Shown here piece by piece: positions 20,483 through 30,882 of a DNA stretch of 64,000 nt. Numbering within the stretch: position 1 is the stretch's first letter; each line of letters starts with the position of its first letter. Origin of the DNA: Histomonas meleagridis. Lineage: Eukaryota; Parabasalia; Tritrichomonadida; Dientamoebidae. The DNA is taken from positions 248,001-312,000 of the forward strand of contig WSYJ01000052.1 of the NCBI GenBank assembly GCA_020186115.1, written 5' to 3'. The notes under the pieces were generated by a model. The model made no database searches, had not been told where the DNA came from, and worked only from the letters and a program-made list of their open reading frames with translations. The translations under genes were made by a program, and so were the position numbers.

Positions 20483-21793
20483 TTAATAATCTTTAAATTC
20501 CCAATCTGACCTTGAAATGAACAACTCCTTTTGGAACGATTTCACAGAGAAGTTACCGTTTGGGTCTGTTTTGATTACAATGTTTCCCAAAGTGCATTCT
20601 TTCGCCAAGCATCTCAAGTTGGTGGTTTTCGGCGGTTGGAAGCTATCGTCCACACCACCCCAAATAACCGTGACGGTTTCACCGTTATCAGGTTTGATGT
20701 CATTAATCTTCAGCAAGATTCTCGATCCTGCTAATGACACTTCACAGTTTTCACCTTCAGGATTTCCGAACCCTTCACTATCGACACCAATAATGATATC
20801 TGATAAAGCAACTTTTGATCTAATTTTAATCTGTATTTTTCCTTTTCCATTTTCACGTTCAAAAGTCGAAGCAACTTGGAATGGAAGTGCTTCGTCATTA
20901 TGAACTTTGCTTTGGAAAACTAATACTTTAGTTTCTTTTTGTAAAAGCTCTAACGGTTTTTCGCACTTGTAAATTCCCTCTGGTGTAAAGTTCAGAATTT
21001 GTTGGTTGTATTTTTCGTCTTCGATTAACGTTCCCGGCACCATTGCGAAGCAAAGAGGCCCGCTCTCGGCTCCTCCTGATGCCTTTATCTCCAATGAGTT
21101 ATTACATTCAATGAGCTGTATTGTGTTGTTAACAAAGTTAAATTGCGCTTCTTGCAAAAGTTTAGCTGATATGAATCCTTTCGAATCTTCAACAGGAAAT
21201 GAATCAGATATTGATGCAACAACTTCATTAGATGCAAGTGAATCTGTGACAGAAGTTTCGTTCGTTGATGAATCGTATTTGGGTTCTGTTTGATTGTTTG
21301 TGAAATCTCCTGAAAGTTTGGGTTCCATTTTGAATGAAATGGCTGGATTAATGGATACATCTATTATGTTATTGAGTGATTTTGTAACTTGTTGTGGAAT
21401 TATTCCACCTGGAGTTTGGGTAAGAAGTGATCTGATTGCATGATATAGAACTGAGCGATTAGAGTAATCGCGAAGATCTATATCACCACTACCACTATGT
21501 ATTGCATTAATGCAGTTTGTTACTCTTTCCATTGTGGAGGATAATAATGGAATGCTAAAATTATGGTATGTGCTAACGCCAAAGATATACCCACGATGCC
21601 AGCGTAAATAGGTGCTGGTAGCTCCAACAAATAAAACTCTGCGTGAATTAATTGGAAGTGGATCTTGTTGAATTCGACTTGCAATTGCACGAACAATATT
21701 AAGCAATTCTTTTTGAGTCATCTCGACACCATCGCTGCAAATAAAAAGATCGTCTGAAATGTTTTTGTATGCAAATATTCCTCCACAAAACAT
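20483..21793 (-). CDS. Coatomer delta-subunit-like protein (longin + mu-homology domain)
   Basis: About 436 residues from the first in-frame ATG (21793); the frame is open a further 14 codons but without an ATG. Residues 1-95 look like a longin domain as in delta-COP or mu adaptins (begins MFCGGIFAYKN, includes V-E-M-T-Q-K-E-L-L). The C-terminal half resembles a delta-COP-type mu-homology domain: L-P-F-Q-V-A-S-T-F, L-S-D-I-I-I-G-V-D and a final block G-N-I-V-I-K-T...L-F-I-S-R-S-D-W-E-F that aligns with the delta-COP end (...V-D-K-Y-E-I). Such proteins are subunits of the COPI coat for Golgi-to-ER traffic. It is shorter than typical delta-COP (about 510 aa). A divergent AP mu subunit is the alternative. 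Confidence 0.55.
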   Translation of the reverse strand: MFCGGIFAYKNISDDLFICSDGVEMTQKELLNIVRAIASRIQQDPLPINSRRVLFVGATSTYLRWHRGYIFGVSTYHNFSIPLLSSTMERVTNCINAIHSGSGDIDLRDYSNRSVLYHAIRSLLTQTPGGIIPQQVTKSLNNIIDVSINPAISFKMEPKLSGDFTNNQTEPKYDSSTNETSVTDSLASNEVVASISDSFPVEDSKGFISAKLLQEAQFNFVNNTIQLIECNNSLEIKASGGAESGPLCFAMVPGTLIEDEKYNQQILNFTPEGIYKCEKPLELLQKETKVLVFQSKVHNDEALPFQVASTFERENGKGKIQIKIRSKVALSDIIIGVDSEGFGNPEGENCEVSLAGSRILLKINDIKPDNGETVTVIWGGVDDSFQPPKTTNLRCLAKECTLGNIVIKTDPNGNFSVKSFQKELFISRSDWEFKDY

Positions 21794-22113
21794 CGAAATA
21801 AAGCAGTTGTCACTTTTTATATCAATGAGCAACAAAACTTAAATATCCAGAGATTATTTTTGAAACTTGCGATTATAATTGGACCAAAAGCTATTTGCTT
21901 TGATGAATTTAATTTGTGGCAATTTTGATTTTAAGCAAAAAAATCAACAAATTAATCATCCAAGATTTAAGCATATTTTTTTATTGTAGGAATGTTCAAA
22001 TTTAATTACACTAATTTTAAATGCATGTGTATCTAAATTTGATTTAATAATTAAATTTATTTTAAAAAATTATAAATTAACATAAATTTTATATTTACAA
22101 CATGGCAAATCAA

Positions 22114-22521
22114 TTACTTGGCTGGTCCAGCACTCATGATTTTAGTCATAAAGGATTGGAAGAATTGAAGTTCATTTTCGAGAACATGGTTTTCAACACG
22201 AAGAGCTTCTGCTTTGCTGCAGAGGTCAAGCGTGCGTCTTCTGAGTTCATCATTAGCAGCTTCAAGCTCACTAAGATATTGATCTTTCTTCTGTCTCCAT
22301 TTTTGTGCTGCAATACGATTTCTTTCTTTAAGGTCTGCCTTTTCATCTTGATCTTTGTTATCACTTGGTGGTGACATTGGTTGATTGTTTGGAATTGGCA
22401 TTGGAATCATTTGAGCAATATTCTGTGGTACTTGAAGAGAAGGAATCATTGTTCTAAGTGGTGAAGGTAAAGGTAATGGGGTTTGGATCAATGAAGCTGT
22501 TGCAGGTGGGATAAATTGCAT
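22114..22521 (-). CDS. bZIP transcription factor
   Basis: 135 residues. A Pro/Gln/Ile-rich N-terminal half (about 1-55) is followed by an acidic spacer and a bZIP domain (about 60-125). The basic region is E-R-N-R-I-A-A-Q-K-W-R-Q-K-K (invariant N-x7-R pattern satisfied). The zipper is short, with an irregular heptad (...L-E-A-A-N-D-E-L-R-R-R-T-L). It would bind DNA as a dimer. The gene has an Inr-like element 3-13 nt upstream and strong palindromes further up, one including ACGTCA, the half-site many bZIPs recognise, so autoregulation is plausible. Confidence 0.9.
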   Translation of the reverse strand: MQFIPPATASLIQTPLPLPSPLRTMIPSLQVPQNIAQMIPMPIPNNQPMSPPSDNKDQDEKADLKERNRIAAQKWRQKKDQYLSELEAANDELRRRTLDLCSKAEALRVENHVLENELQFFQSFMTKIMSAGPAK

Positions 22522-22524
22522 TTT

Positions 22525-22534
22525 AATGAAGTGA
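22525..22534 (-). promoter_or_regulatory. Inr-like element of the bZIP gene
   Basis: On the minus strand TCACTTCATT ends 3 nt before the ATG, matching the trichomonad initiator consensus in both sequence and distance. Confidence 0.55.
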
Positions 22535-22546
22535 TCCGAAAATGAT

Positions 22547-22580
22547 GTGATATTACGAAAATACGCGTAATATCACGTCA
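22547..22580. promoter_or_regulatory. Inverted repeat with overlapping ACGTCA upstream of bZIP
   Basis: Perfect 11-bp arms GTGATATTACG (22547-22557) and CGTAATATCAC (22566-22576) are separated by 8 bp, and ACGTCA (22575-22580) overlaps the right arm. This looks like a dimer-binding operator. Its position just above the Inr of a bZIP gene suggests regulation by this or another bZIP factor. Confidence 0.5.
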
Positions 22581-22665
22581 CTAGCAGTGATTTTAGACCA
22601 GTTTTGCTCTCAAAAAATTCCCTCAATTTCAGTTTTTGAGAAGTCTCATGTGATCTATAAACATT

Positions 22666-22715
22666 ATGCGAAAACGCGTAATCGCATCATATGATGATGT
22701 GAGCTGATCGATCAG
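22666..22715. promoter_or_regulatory. Second palindrome cluster upstream of bZIP
   Basis: Contains AAAACGCGTAATCGCAT, which repeats the AAATACGCGTAAT core of the proximal inverted repeat. It is followed by two perfect 12-bp palindromes: CATCATATGATG (22685-22696) and CTGATCGATCAG (22704-22715). The rest of 22716-23271 shows nothing recognisable. Confidence 0.45.
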
Positions 22716-23271
22716 TTTTTTGAATAAATGTAGAAAAAACGATTATTTTTTTCACAAAATACGAAAATGTATCATTCAATTTTCTTTTAACAAACTTCCA
22801 TTTCACTTTATAAAATTATGCATTTTAGAGTAATATTTATTGTGCATATGTGATAAATCAAAATTGAATCAAGTTTTTCAATGGCCTATGGTACTTGGCA
22901 AAAAATATTTTACAGAATTTTATTTTGAGCCAAAATCATTCTTTTGTCTAATTTCGTCTCTGTTGACCTTGCATTGAATGACCAAAATATCAATTGATTT
23001 AATTTATATTATGTTAAATTTTAAATATTGAGATTTATAGAAATTTAAAAATATAAAAATCTTCTAAGAGAAATTTATGTTTTCAAAATGATTTTTGGCG
23101 CTTCTTAAAGATACTAATTAATACTAGATTCAAAAAGTTTGTTGGTAACAAAATTAATTAATTAATTTCATCATAACTTTTTGGCAATGAAGCGATTATT
23201 ACGTATTTCTCTTGTATACAATGCTTGAATTGCGGTTTCATATTAAGATGAAAAAAGAATTAATTAATCAT

Positions 23272-23907
23272 TTAATTAGCTTTTTTTGGGATTGGACCAC
23301 GGCGGTAGACACGGCGCATGTGATTTCCGCACTCAACGATTTTGCCAGAAGCGAGGTATTCTTTGTATTCTTGAAGTGTGTATGGAGTGAAGCCGACCTT
23401 TGATGATACAATAACCTTTGACTTACCTGGGAACTTGAATGAAGCACGGCGGAAGGCTTCAATAGCATTCTTGAGACCATCCTTTGGTGCACGAACTGAC
23501 ATGATGCATTGTGGGTGGTTAACACGGGAAACCATACCATTTGGCTTACCGAAGGCATGACGCATACCAGTTTGAAGTCTATCTGCACCTGCAGTGGAAA
23601 GCATCTTGTTGATACGGAGAACATGGAATGGGTGAAGATTGATACGGATGTGATATGCTTTACCCATTGTCTTCATCATGTAACGGTTGGAGCTAACACG
23701 AGCGGCTTCGAGTGCTTCAGCAGAAATGTTTTGTCTGTGTTCAAGATAGATAAGACGAACACAATATGGGAAAACGTGTGCTGTGGCTTGCTTTGTACCA
23801 GTTTCATAACGTTGGAGACGTGGATCTGGAACACCACGGCAGAAGCGTGACTTTGGATATGGAGCACTCTTAAAGTAGCGGTAGCAACGAGCTGGACGAC
23901 GACCCAT
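23272..23907 (-). CDS. RPL10: 60S ribosomal protein L10 (uL16)
   Basis: 211 residues, the standard eukaryotic length. The start [20 protein letters not shown] is diagnostic, with [11 protein letters not shown] following. Further blocks are [13 protein letters not shown] and the P-loop-type G-A-D-R-L. The protein joins the large subunit late and shapes the P-site/tRNA corridor. GC is raised relative to flanks. It is read towards the bZIP gene. Confidence 0.97.
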   Translation of the reverse strand: MGRRPARCYRYFKSAPYPKSRFCRGVPDPRLQRYETGTKQATAHVFPYCVRLIYLEHRQNISAEALEAARVSSNRYMMKTMGKAYHIRINLHPFHVLRINKMLSTAGADRLQTGMRHAFGKPNGMVSRVNHPQCIMSVRAPKDGLKNAIEAFRRASFKFPGKSKVIVSSKVGFTPYTLQEYKEYLASGKIVECGNHMRRVYRRGPIPKKAN

Positions 23908-23916
23908 TTAAAAAAA

Positions 23917-23923
23917 GGAGTGA
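23917..23923 (-). promoter_or_regulatory. Inr-like element of uL16
   Basis: TCACTCC on the minus strand, 9 nt before the ATG, followed by a T-run. AAACGGTTTTGACAG (a Myb-like AACGGTT core) lies just upstream. Confidence 0.5.
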
Positions 23924-24038
23924 TGGCTGTCAAAACCGTTTATTTGATCGGCATGTCATTTAAATCAAAAGTGACGATAGAGAACAGGGGCTACCCAAAA
24001 ATGTAAATTAATCAGGGCAACCTGAGGTTTGTTTTTCA

Positions 24039-24647
24039 ATGGTAAAATGCAAAAATTTTCTTATAACCATTATGTCACATATGCTACTTGTAAGCTCGAT
24101 ATTGCTTGTTGTTGTTTCAGGTGTTTCTTATTCTTATTTTAATAATCCCATAATAATCTACTCACCAAAAATTCCATACAAAATCCTATTTGGTATTGGA
24201 ATTGGTACAGGAATTATTTCTTTTATAGGTTTTGTATTATTTTTATTGTTTCCGTCTTTAAAATGCAATTTTTTTGTTACATTTCCTTTATTTTTTATAA
24301 CCATAGCTTGTTACTTTTATTTATCTTACCCTTCTTCGTCTACAGATTTCTTAAAAAGCTGGAACGATATATGGAATCCATCTTTTGAAACAGAATCATT
24401 TCAAACAATGTTAAAATGTTGTGGGTGGTTAAACTCTACAGACAGACCTATACCTTATTGCCCAATGGACTATGAATCAGGTTGTGCTGAAATTATCAGA
24501 AATTATCTTGATCCTCGATTTGATGAAATTTTTATTTCCACAATTGTTGTTGCAGTCCTAGGCTTAATTTCAACAATTTCATTGGGTGCAATCTGTTGTA
24601 CTTCAAAAGAACCAAGACTTTTGACAGAACTCGCGATTTTTAATTAA
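24039..24647 (+). CDS. Tetraspanin
   Basis: 202 residues with four hydrophobic segments (about 10-32, 46-72, 77-97 and 164-188). The large extracellular loop lies between the third and fourth and carries the hallmark C-C-G (L-K-C-C-G-W) plus two further cysteines (Y-C-P and G-C-A-E). A short tail contains a C-C before T-S-K-E-P, a likely palmitoylation site. Tetraspanins organise membrane microdomains; trichomonad members localise to surface and endosomes. The small spacing (about 130 bp) from the uL16 start suggests a shared divergent promoter region. Confidence 0.9.
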   Translation: MVKCKNFLITIMSHMLLVSSILLVVVSGVSYSYFNNPIIIYSPKIPYKILFGIGIGTGIISFIGFVLFLLFPSLKCNFFVTFPLFFITIACYFYLSYPSSSTDFLKSWNDIWNPSFETESFQTMLKCCGWLNSTDRPIPYCPMDYESGCAEIIRNYLDPRFDEIFISTIVVAVLGLISTISLGAICCTSKEPRLLTELAIFN

Positions 24648-24769
24648 TGTTGAATACATAAATATTACTATTTAATAAAAATTGTTTTTATTATTCATCA
24701 TTGTAACTGTATTTACCTTTTGCTCTGCATCAGTTGTTCAAATTGACATATAAAATAATCAAATTTCGA

Positions 24770-26080
24770 AAGATATTTTAATATATTCTTTAGAATCAGG
24801 GTATATCGAACTTGTTGAAGAGCTTATCAAACATGAAGGAATTGACATGCAAAAAATATTAATTTATTATATTTAAAGTAATTATAATATATTTTTTGTT
24901 TTAAAATATTTGGAATTTTTTCCTGTGGTACATCCCCAATGCCAAGAAGGTTGTTAACACACCACTAAATATTTCGATTCAAGATGGCTATACAGACATT
25001 GTAAAATTACTTCTTGAACAAAAGGAATTGATATTAATGATTTTGTTTGTAAAAAACTCTTTATAATAGTTTGATGTTTGTTTTTAATCTTTGGTTATTC
25101 TTCAAATTATTCGATACAGCACTTATTATTGCTTCTTCGAAATGTAATCCTGGAATTGTCAAACTACTTCTTCAACATGAAAGTATTGATATCAACTATA
25201 TAGATATTTATATGTTTTACTCAAAATTTATTTCAAAAACATAATACCTCATTGATATTTGGAAATCATATATAATATTTGATACACCACCAACAATTTA
25301 CATCATCAAATGGTCACATTGAAAATACTAAATTACTTCTTGAACAAAAGGGAATTGATATCAATGCAAAAAATATTTTTTGGTTTATTTGATATTCATT
25401 TTGATAATTTTCTATTTCAAAATAATATTTGGAAATTATTTAAAATATTATGGACAGCACTTATTTGTGCATCTCCAAATGGTCATATAAAAATAGTGAA
25501 ATTACTTCTTGAACAAAAGGGAATTGATATTAATGCTAAACATATTTATTTGTTTTATTTAATATTAATTTTAATAATTTAATATTTCAAAATAAAATTT
25601 GGAAATTATTTAAATTATTTGAAACAGCACTTATGTATGCATCTGAAAATGGTCGTACAGAAATAGTTAAATTACTTCTTGAACAAGAAGGAATTGATAA
25701 TAATGCTAAAAATATTAATTTGTTTTATTTCATATATCAAAATAATATTTAACGATTATTTGAACTATTTAAAATATCTCTTATTATCGCATCTTTAAAT
25801 GGTCATATATCACAATAGTTAAAATATTTCTAGAACGAAGAAAAATTAGTGTAAATGCAAAACTTATGTTTATTTTCAAAACATGATATTTCAAGTTAAT
25901 ATTTGGAAATTATCTTATATATTTTTTACAGCACTTATTTGTGCATCTTCAGAAGATATACAGAAATAGTTAAGTTACTTCTTGGACATAATGTTGATAT
26001 AAATTCAAAAAATATTACATTAATTTATTACATTATTTGGTACTGCTCTTATCGGTGCATGTAGGAATGAGATGACCAAT
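24770..26080 (+). pseudogene. Dead ankyrin module array
   Basis: Successive ankyrin modules (core N-G-H-x-K-I-V-K-L-L-L-E-Q-K-G-I-D-I-N-A-K) in changing frames, separated by AT-rich stop-containing spacers. Three central modules are spaced 169 and 170 bp (GAATTGATA at 25352, 25521, 25691). Modules at both ends have lost bases (for example AAAAGGAATTG missing one G near 25021), so this copy is decayed. No 5' ankyrin head is attached; the sequence upstream is the tetraspanin gene. Confidence 0.75.
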
Positions 26081-26236
26081 TTTATACTGTAATTGCATTA
26101 ACAATTTTTCTATGAAATTATCTCCACAACGAATTCGTTCAAAAAGTTGTTGTTGTAAAGTTCATTCAAATTGAATTTCCATTCAAACCTCTGTTCAAAT
26201 ATAAAAAGTGGCATCCACAAAAGTGAAGAAATTAGT

Positions 26237-26244
26237 TCACTTTT
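26237..26244 (+). promoter_or_regulatory. Inr-like element of the 637-aa ankyrin gene
   Basis: TCACTTTT with its presumed +1 A eight nt before the ATG at 26247; GTTCACTTTTAAATG matches the trichomonad Inr layout. Confidence 0.5.
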
Positions 26245-26246
26245 AA

Positions 26247-28160
26247 ATGTGGATCAGCAATCGCAAAGAAAAAGACTTCAGAGAGAAGTTTCAAAAAGTC
26301 ATAGATGTTGATGACGCAAAACAATTAGAATCCTTATTTAAAGAATATGAAATCAAAGATGTAAGTAAAGATCTTGGAAAAATATTCCATCATCCTAAAT
26401 CATTATGCTTTGTTTCCATTACATGTTATGCACTTTATTGCGAGGCTGAACATTGTCTTGACCTTATCAAAAGTCTTGGCCATAAATTTAAAAATGACGA
26501 TATTTGTGAAGCTGTCCGAAAATGTTCTTTTAGGATCATCAAAAAGTATTGTGATGGTATCTCACCAGAGGATTACCAAAATCCATTTTATTCTATCGAG
26601 TGTTCAGCAGCCAAAAGAGGAGACTTAGAAATTATAAAATATATTCATTCATTAGGGTTTTCATTTCAAAAGAACAAGCATGGCAACATGCCAATTCTTG
26701 ATAGTGCCAGAAATGGAAATGTTGAATGTTTCAAATTCATTTCCGAAGTTGTAAACTTTGCAGAATATGACATAAATGACTTTACCAAAGTAGCCAAGGA
26801 AGCCAAGTCGGAAATTCTTGATTTTATGTATGATACATATTCAGATGAAACACATCGTGAAGCATTAAAACCATTTATTCTTTCCGGCGATGCACTGTCA
26901 TCCTATATTAAAGTATATGGAACCACTGAAGTTGACAAAGAAAACATGATAAAATTAGCCAAATCTGATTCCCATAAAATCCTTTCCTATATCAATGAGA
27001 ACCACATTAAATCCTATGAACTCTCATTTGAGGAGCTTTCCACATGTTATTGTCCTGAAAGTATTCTTGAATTGACCAAAAACCGATACAAAGACGCATA
27101 TTTATATTTAGTCCAGAAGCAATGTTTTGCGAATTGCGCCAAACTTTTAGATGTCATTGAGCTTACACCTAAAGAAAGAGGGCTCTCAATCCAACAATTT
27201 GTTTTGGAACAATTATCTCCATATAATGATGAAACGCCAGAATTTAATCGCAAGATATTACAAGGCGACTCAGAAATCGAAGGAACTGATGCATTTCTAT
27301 ACATGTTAGGACATTGTTATTATGTTCCTGAAAACATTGCTCGCGAGTTCAAATTATTCGAACGTTATTCACATACGCCTAAAGAATATTATGATAACGC
27401 CAGGGGTAAAATTGCATGTGTTAAGCTAATGCTTAAGTTTGGATATGACATCTCCGACTTAATCGATCAAAACTTCATTAAAAATCTTGTCCAAACTGAA
27501 ATACGACAAAACGAAGTCGAACCGATCATTAAACAAATGAAAGATCCGAAGCAATGTTTACTATGGACAATTGGTGAATCCGATGACACTGCATTTACAT
27601 ATCGCGAAATAATTTATGGGTTTTTAAGTGTTCATCCTGAGCTTCGTTATGATAATGACGTCATCAAAGCTGTGCAGCATTGTAAGGCTGGTTGGGATTC
27701 GACGCCATTGTTTATGGAATTCAAAGTCGGAATCTGCGACTCTTTAATCGAATTCTTTAAACGCGAACACGAATCTCCTATGGACTATGAATACGTATTC
27801 AAGTGCTTAACAAACGATGAGAAAACTGAAGTGTTGTTCAGATGCAACTATTTCTCTACAAAGATACTAGAGTGGGCTGAGCCGTCGCTACGATTCAAGG
27901 GAGAGTCATTGATGCATAGCATATTAAGAAGAAAGGAAAAGTATATGCTGTATCACTACGTACAAGACAAAAAAGCAGACCTATCGTTCGCTGAAAACGA
28001 TGGAGATGACCCAATAGTATTCGAAATATTGAAAAGCGAATTCGCGCCAATGGTTAAGGACATGTTACTTGAAAGAGACGACTTGTTGGGGCTGACAAAT
28101 CACGAAGGAAAGACAGTGAACGAGATATTGGATGGAATTGAAAGCAAGCCGCTTTTTTAA
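26247..28160 (+). CDS. Ankyrin-repeat (DUF3447-type) protein
   Basis: 637 residues, intact. Degenerate ankyrin units are visible, such as A-A-K-R-G-D-L-E-I-I-K-Y-I-H-S-L-G-F, S-A-R-N-G-N-V-E-C-F-K-F and G-K-I-A-C-V-K-L-M-L-K-F-G-Y-D-I. A helical N-terminus and a long C-terminal helical part lack clear repeats. This layout matches the very large trichomonad ankyrin/DUF3447 family, whose roles are mostly unknown; protein-protein binding is the safest inference. The 3' part has a noticeably different base composition (more CG-containing codons such as TCG and GAC) from the 5' part, possibly marking a mosaic origin. It lies directly after a dead ankyrin array. Confidence 0.75.
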   Translation: MWISNRKEKDFREKFQKVIDVDDAKQLESLFKEYEIKDVSKDLGKIFHHPKSLCFVSITCYALYCEAEHCLDLIKSLGHKFKNDDICEAVRKCSFRIIKKYCDGISPEDYQNPFYSIECSAAKRGDLEIIKYIHSLGFSFQKNKHGNMPILDSARNGNVECFKFISEVVNFAEYDINDFTKVAKEAKSEILDFMYDTYSDETHREALKPFILSGDALSSYIKVYGTTEVDKENMIKLAKSDSHKILSYINENHIKSYELSFEELSTCYCPESILELTKNRYKDAYLYLVQKQCFANCAKLLDVIELTPKERGLSIQQFVLEQLSPYNDETPEFNRKILQGDSEIEGTDAFLYMLGHCYYVPENIAREFKLFERYSHTPKEYYDNARGKIACVKLMLKFGYDISDLIDQNFIKNLVQTEIRQNEVEPIIKQMKDPKQCLLWTIGESDDTAFTYREIIYGFLSVHPELRYDNDVIKAVQHCKAGWDSTPLFMEFKVGICDSLIEFFKREHESPMDYEYVFKCLTNDEKTEVLFRCNYFSTKILEWAEPSLRFKGESLMHSILRRKEKYMLYHYVQDKKADLSFAENDGDDPIVFEILKSEFAPMVKDMLLERDDLLGLTNHEGKTVNEILDGIESKPLF

Positions 28161-29029
28161 TTCAATTCACCACTTTTTGATATGAAAGCCGTTTAACATA
28201 AACGAAATTTAATATTTTATGTTAAATTTATCCACGAAGTCAATGCGCTTGTTTCTTGGAAGAAAGCGAATGTCCATATCGACTCCTATTCGTAATATGT
28301 GAAACATTGTAATTTTGAAGAAGAGTGAATTAAATGTTTATTTTTTATTTTCATACAAGTGTCCACGAAATACAACGAATTAAAGATGTTTTTAAGGATT
28401 TAAAGATGAAGCAAAACGAAGACAATGAAATTATATATGAAAGATGTTTTTTTTAATAAATTCTAGTGTTATAATATTATAATATTTATATATAACTTGT
28501 TGTATTCAATAATTATTTAAAATTTAAAATATTATTCATTCCATATTTATACAAAAGATTAGAGCTTTGCTTCATCTGGGAGCAATGGATTTATTAGGGA
28601 ACCATTAAGTACCCTTATTAAAAAAGTTCAAGTTTGTATCTGAAATGATCGAAAACCGCTGATTTCCCAAACAAACATACTCAATTCATATGCCGATCAA
28701 ATTCCATAGAAGTATTACTTATATCGCATGAGTAAAGGTCACAATCTATCGATAGATAGACGAACCGAAAACTAATTAATATTATCTAGTATGTGGATTC
28801 TAAATATCTAAAAACTATTTAAGCTGATATTCTATTTATGGTTGGAATGAACGATATCTATCAAAAAATTGCATTTGGCACTCACGAAATGGAACAAGAT
28901 TGCATTTTGACAGTGGTCTAATTGCAAGCACAACACCACTTTTGCACTCTCTAAAGCCATGTGAGTTAGTCAAAAAAAAATCGGATTAATTAACATCAAC
29001 ACCTTCAAAAATTTTTATCTATTGCAAAA
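28161..29029. other. Gene-poor stretch before the kinase remnant
   Basis: AT-rich, with no open frame of interest. Parts after about 28840 may belong to the decayed kinase gene downstream, but no motif can be assigned with confidence. Confidence 0.4.
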
Positions 29030-29480
29030 TTAACCAAGTTCATGATGCTAGTATGATCGACGATACAAGAAATTCAATGATACGAAATTGATGTATATGC
29101 ATACGCAATTCTTTGTTGGGAATTATCAAGGATTAGAACATACATAAATCATAGCAACGGTTATGTTTGAGAACATGAGACCTCCATTTCCACAAAATGT
29201 ATCAACTCCATTAAAAACTTGATTCAGATTGTTGGGATCGTGACCCTAAAATGCGACCATCAGTCAAATAGCACGCCGATTTCGTAACGGTGATATCTTT
29301 TTGGAAGGAGCCAACAAAGAATTTGTCACGACAAATATATTAACTCAGTTTCAGCTCAAGACAAATACGAAGTCGAACACACAATTGAAGCACAGTAATC
29401 TTCAATGCCAATCAATGAGGATGAAATCAATGTCTCATCAGATACATTATGAAGATCGATCAAAAGAAATATCCTGATTT
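29030..29480 (+). pseudogene. Decayed protein kinase C-lobe
   Basis: In shifting frames, kinase subdomain IX is recognisable near 29090-29125 (I-D-V-Y-A-Y-A-I-L-C-W-E) and subdomain XI near 29215-29265 (C-W-D-R-D-P-K-M-R-P-S). These are the signature of trichomonad tyrosine-kinase-like kinases. Stops and frameshifts separate them, and the N-lobe and catalytic loop are not found. It is a relic. Confidence 0.7.
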
Positions 29481-29839
29481 ATACCGAAGAGGGCTTTGTG
29501 TATTTTTAAGTACAAATTATGTACATAAAGCAGCCAAAGAACTCAATAAACTACCACATTTTGATAAATCGAGAAATTGCTGAACATCTAATTAATACTT
29601 ATTTGTAAGGAATTGATTGACAAAATTGTAAAGGTGTCGATCCTTAAGGATCTACATGAGCTTATTAAAAAAAAATACAGGAAAAAATGTTATCTTCGAA
29701 AGAAGATTCAAATTGAAAAATTGAGTGAATCTCATTCAATAAAAGTTTTATTATTTTACAAAATTGAAATATTTTTTATGGTTTTATTCTTTGTTTCATT
29801 TATATTTTTTGTTGATTCAAACTTATTTGCTTCTTCCAA

Positions 29840-30882
29840 TTATTTTTGTTCAAGTAATTTAACTATTTCTGTATGACCATTATAAGATGCTTCATTAAGT
29901 GCTGTATTAAATATTTTAAAGAATTTCCAAATATTATATTAAAATATAAAATTATCTAAATAAATATTAAATAAAACAAATAAATATCTTTAGTATTAAT
30001 ATCAATTCCATCTTGTTCAAGAAGTAATTTAACTATTTCTATATATCCATATTGAGATGCTTTAATAAGTGCTGTATCAAATAATTTAAATAATTTCCAA
30101 ATGTTATTTTGAAATATCAAAATATTAAAATAAATCCTAAATAAATCAAATAAATATCTTTAGCATTAATATCAATTCCTTCTTGTTCAAGAAGTAATTT
30201 AACGATTTCTATAGAACCAATTTCAGATGCTAACATAAGTGCTGTTCTAAATATTTTAAATAATTTCCAAATAATATTTTGAAATAATAAATTATTATAA
30301 TAAATATTAAATAAAACAAATAAATATCTTTAGCATTAATATCAATTCCATCTTGTTCAAGAAGTAATTTAACTATTTCTGTATGACCATTTCTAGCTGC
30401 AAACACAAGTGCTGTCCATAATATTTTAAATAATTTCCAAATATTATTTTGAAATAAGAAATTATTATAATAAATACAAAATAAAACAAATAAATACCTT
30501 TAGCATTAATATCAATTCTTTTTTGTTCAAGAAGTAATTTAACTATTTCTGTATGACCATTATAAGATGCTTCATTAAGTGCTGTATTAAATATTTTAAA
30601 TAATTTCCAAATATTATTTTGAAATAAGAAATTATTAAAATAAATATCAAATATAACAAATAAATACCTTCAGCGTTAATATCAATTCCATCTTGTTCAA
30701 GAAGTAATTTAACTATTTTTATATGACCATTTTCAGATGCTAATGTAAATGCTGTTCTAAATAATTTAAATAAATTCCAAATATTATTTTGAAACACAAA
30801 ATAATCAAAATAAATTCTAAATAAAACAAATAAATATCTTTAGTATTAATATCAATTCCTTTTTGTTTTAAAACGTATTCAA
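29840..30882 (-). repeat. 170-bp ankyrin module/spacer tandem array
   Basis: The marker ATCAATTC (minus strand GAATTGAT) recurs at 30001, 30171, 30341, 30511, 30681 and 30851, every 170 bp exactly. Each unit has an 84-87-bp ankyrin module (T-A-L-x-x-A-S-x-N-G-H-x-x-I-V-K-L-L-L-E-Q) that is open in every copy. A spacer of about 83-86 bp follows (begins [A/G]TATTTATTTG, includes TTTCAAAATAATATTTGG, ends ACAG at the next module), containing stops. The unit is not a multiple of three, so modules fall in rotating frames. The last module ends in an in-frame TAA at 29842-29840. If 86 nt from [A/G]TATTT to ACAG were removed from each spacer, the modules would join in frame. Confidence 0.85.

Noticed and set aside
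24770-26080. CRISPR-like array (regular repeats with spacers)
   Set aside because: The repeats are ankyrin-coding modules, the spacers are similar to each other, and the genome is eukaryotic.
29613-29876. 87-aa plus-strand ORF
   Set aside because: It overlaps the 3' end of the ankyrin array antisense and is of compositional type.
29840-30882. Canonical spliceosomal introns between ankyrin modules
   Set aside because: The GT donor is present in only two of six spacers and the ACTAAC branch/acceptor is absent, so I did not annotate introns; the question is kept as a finding.
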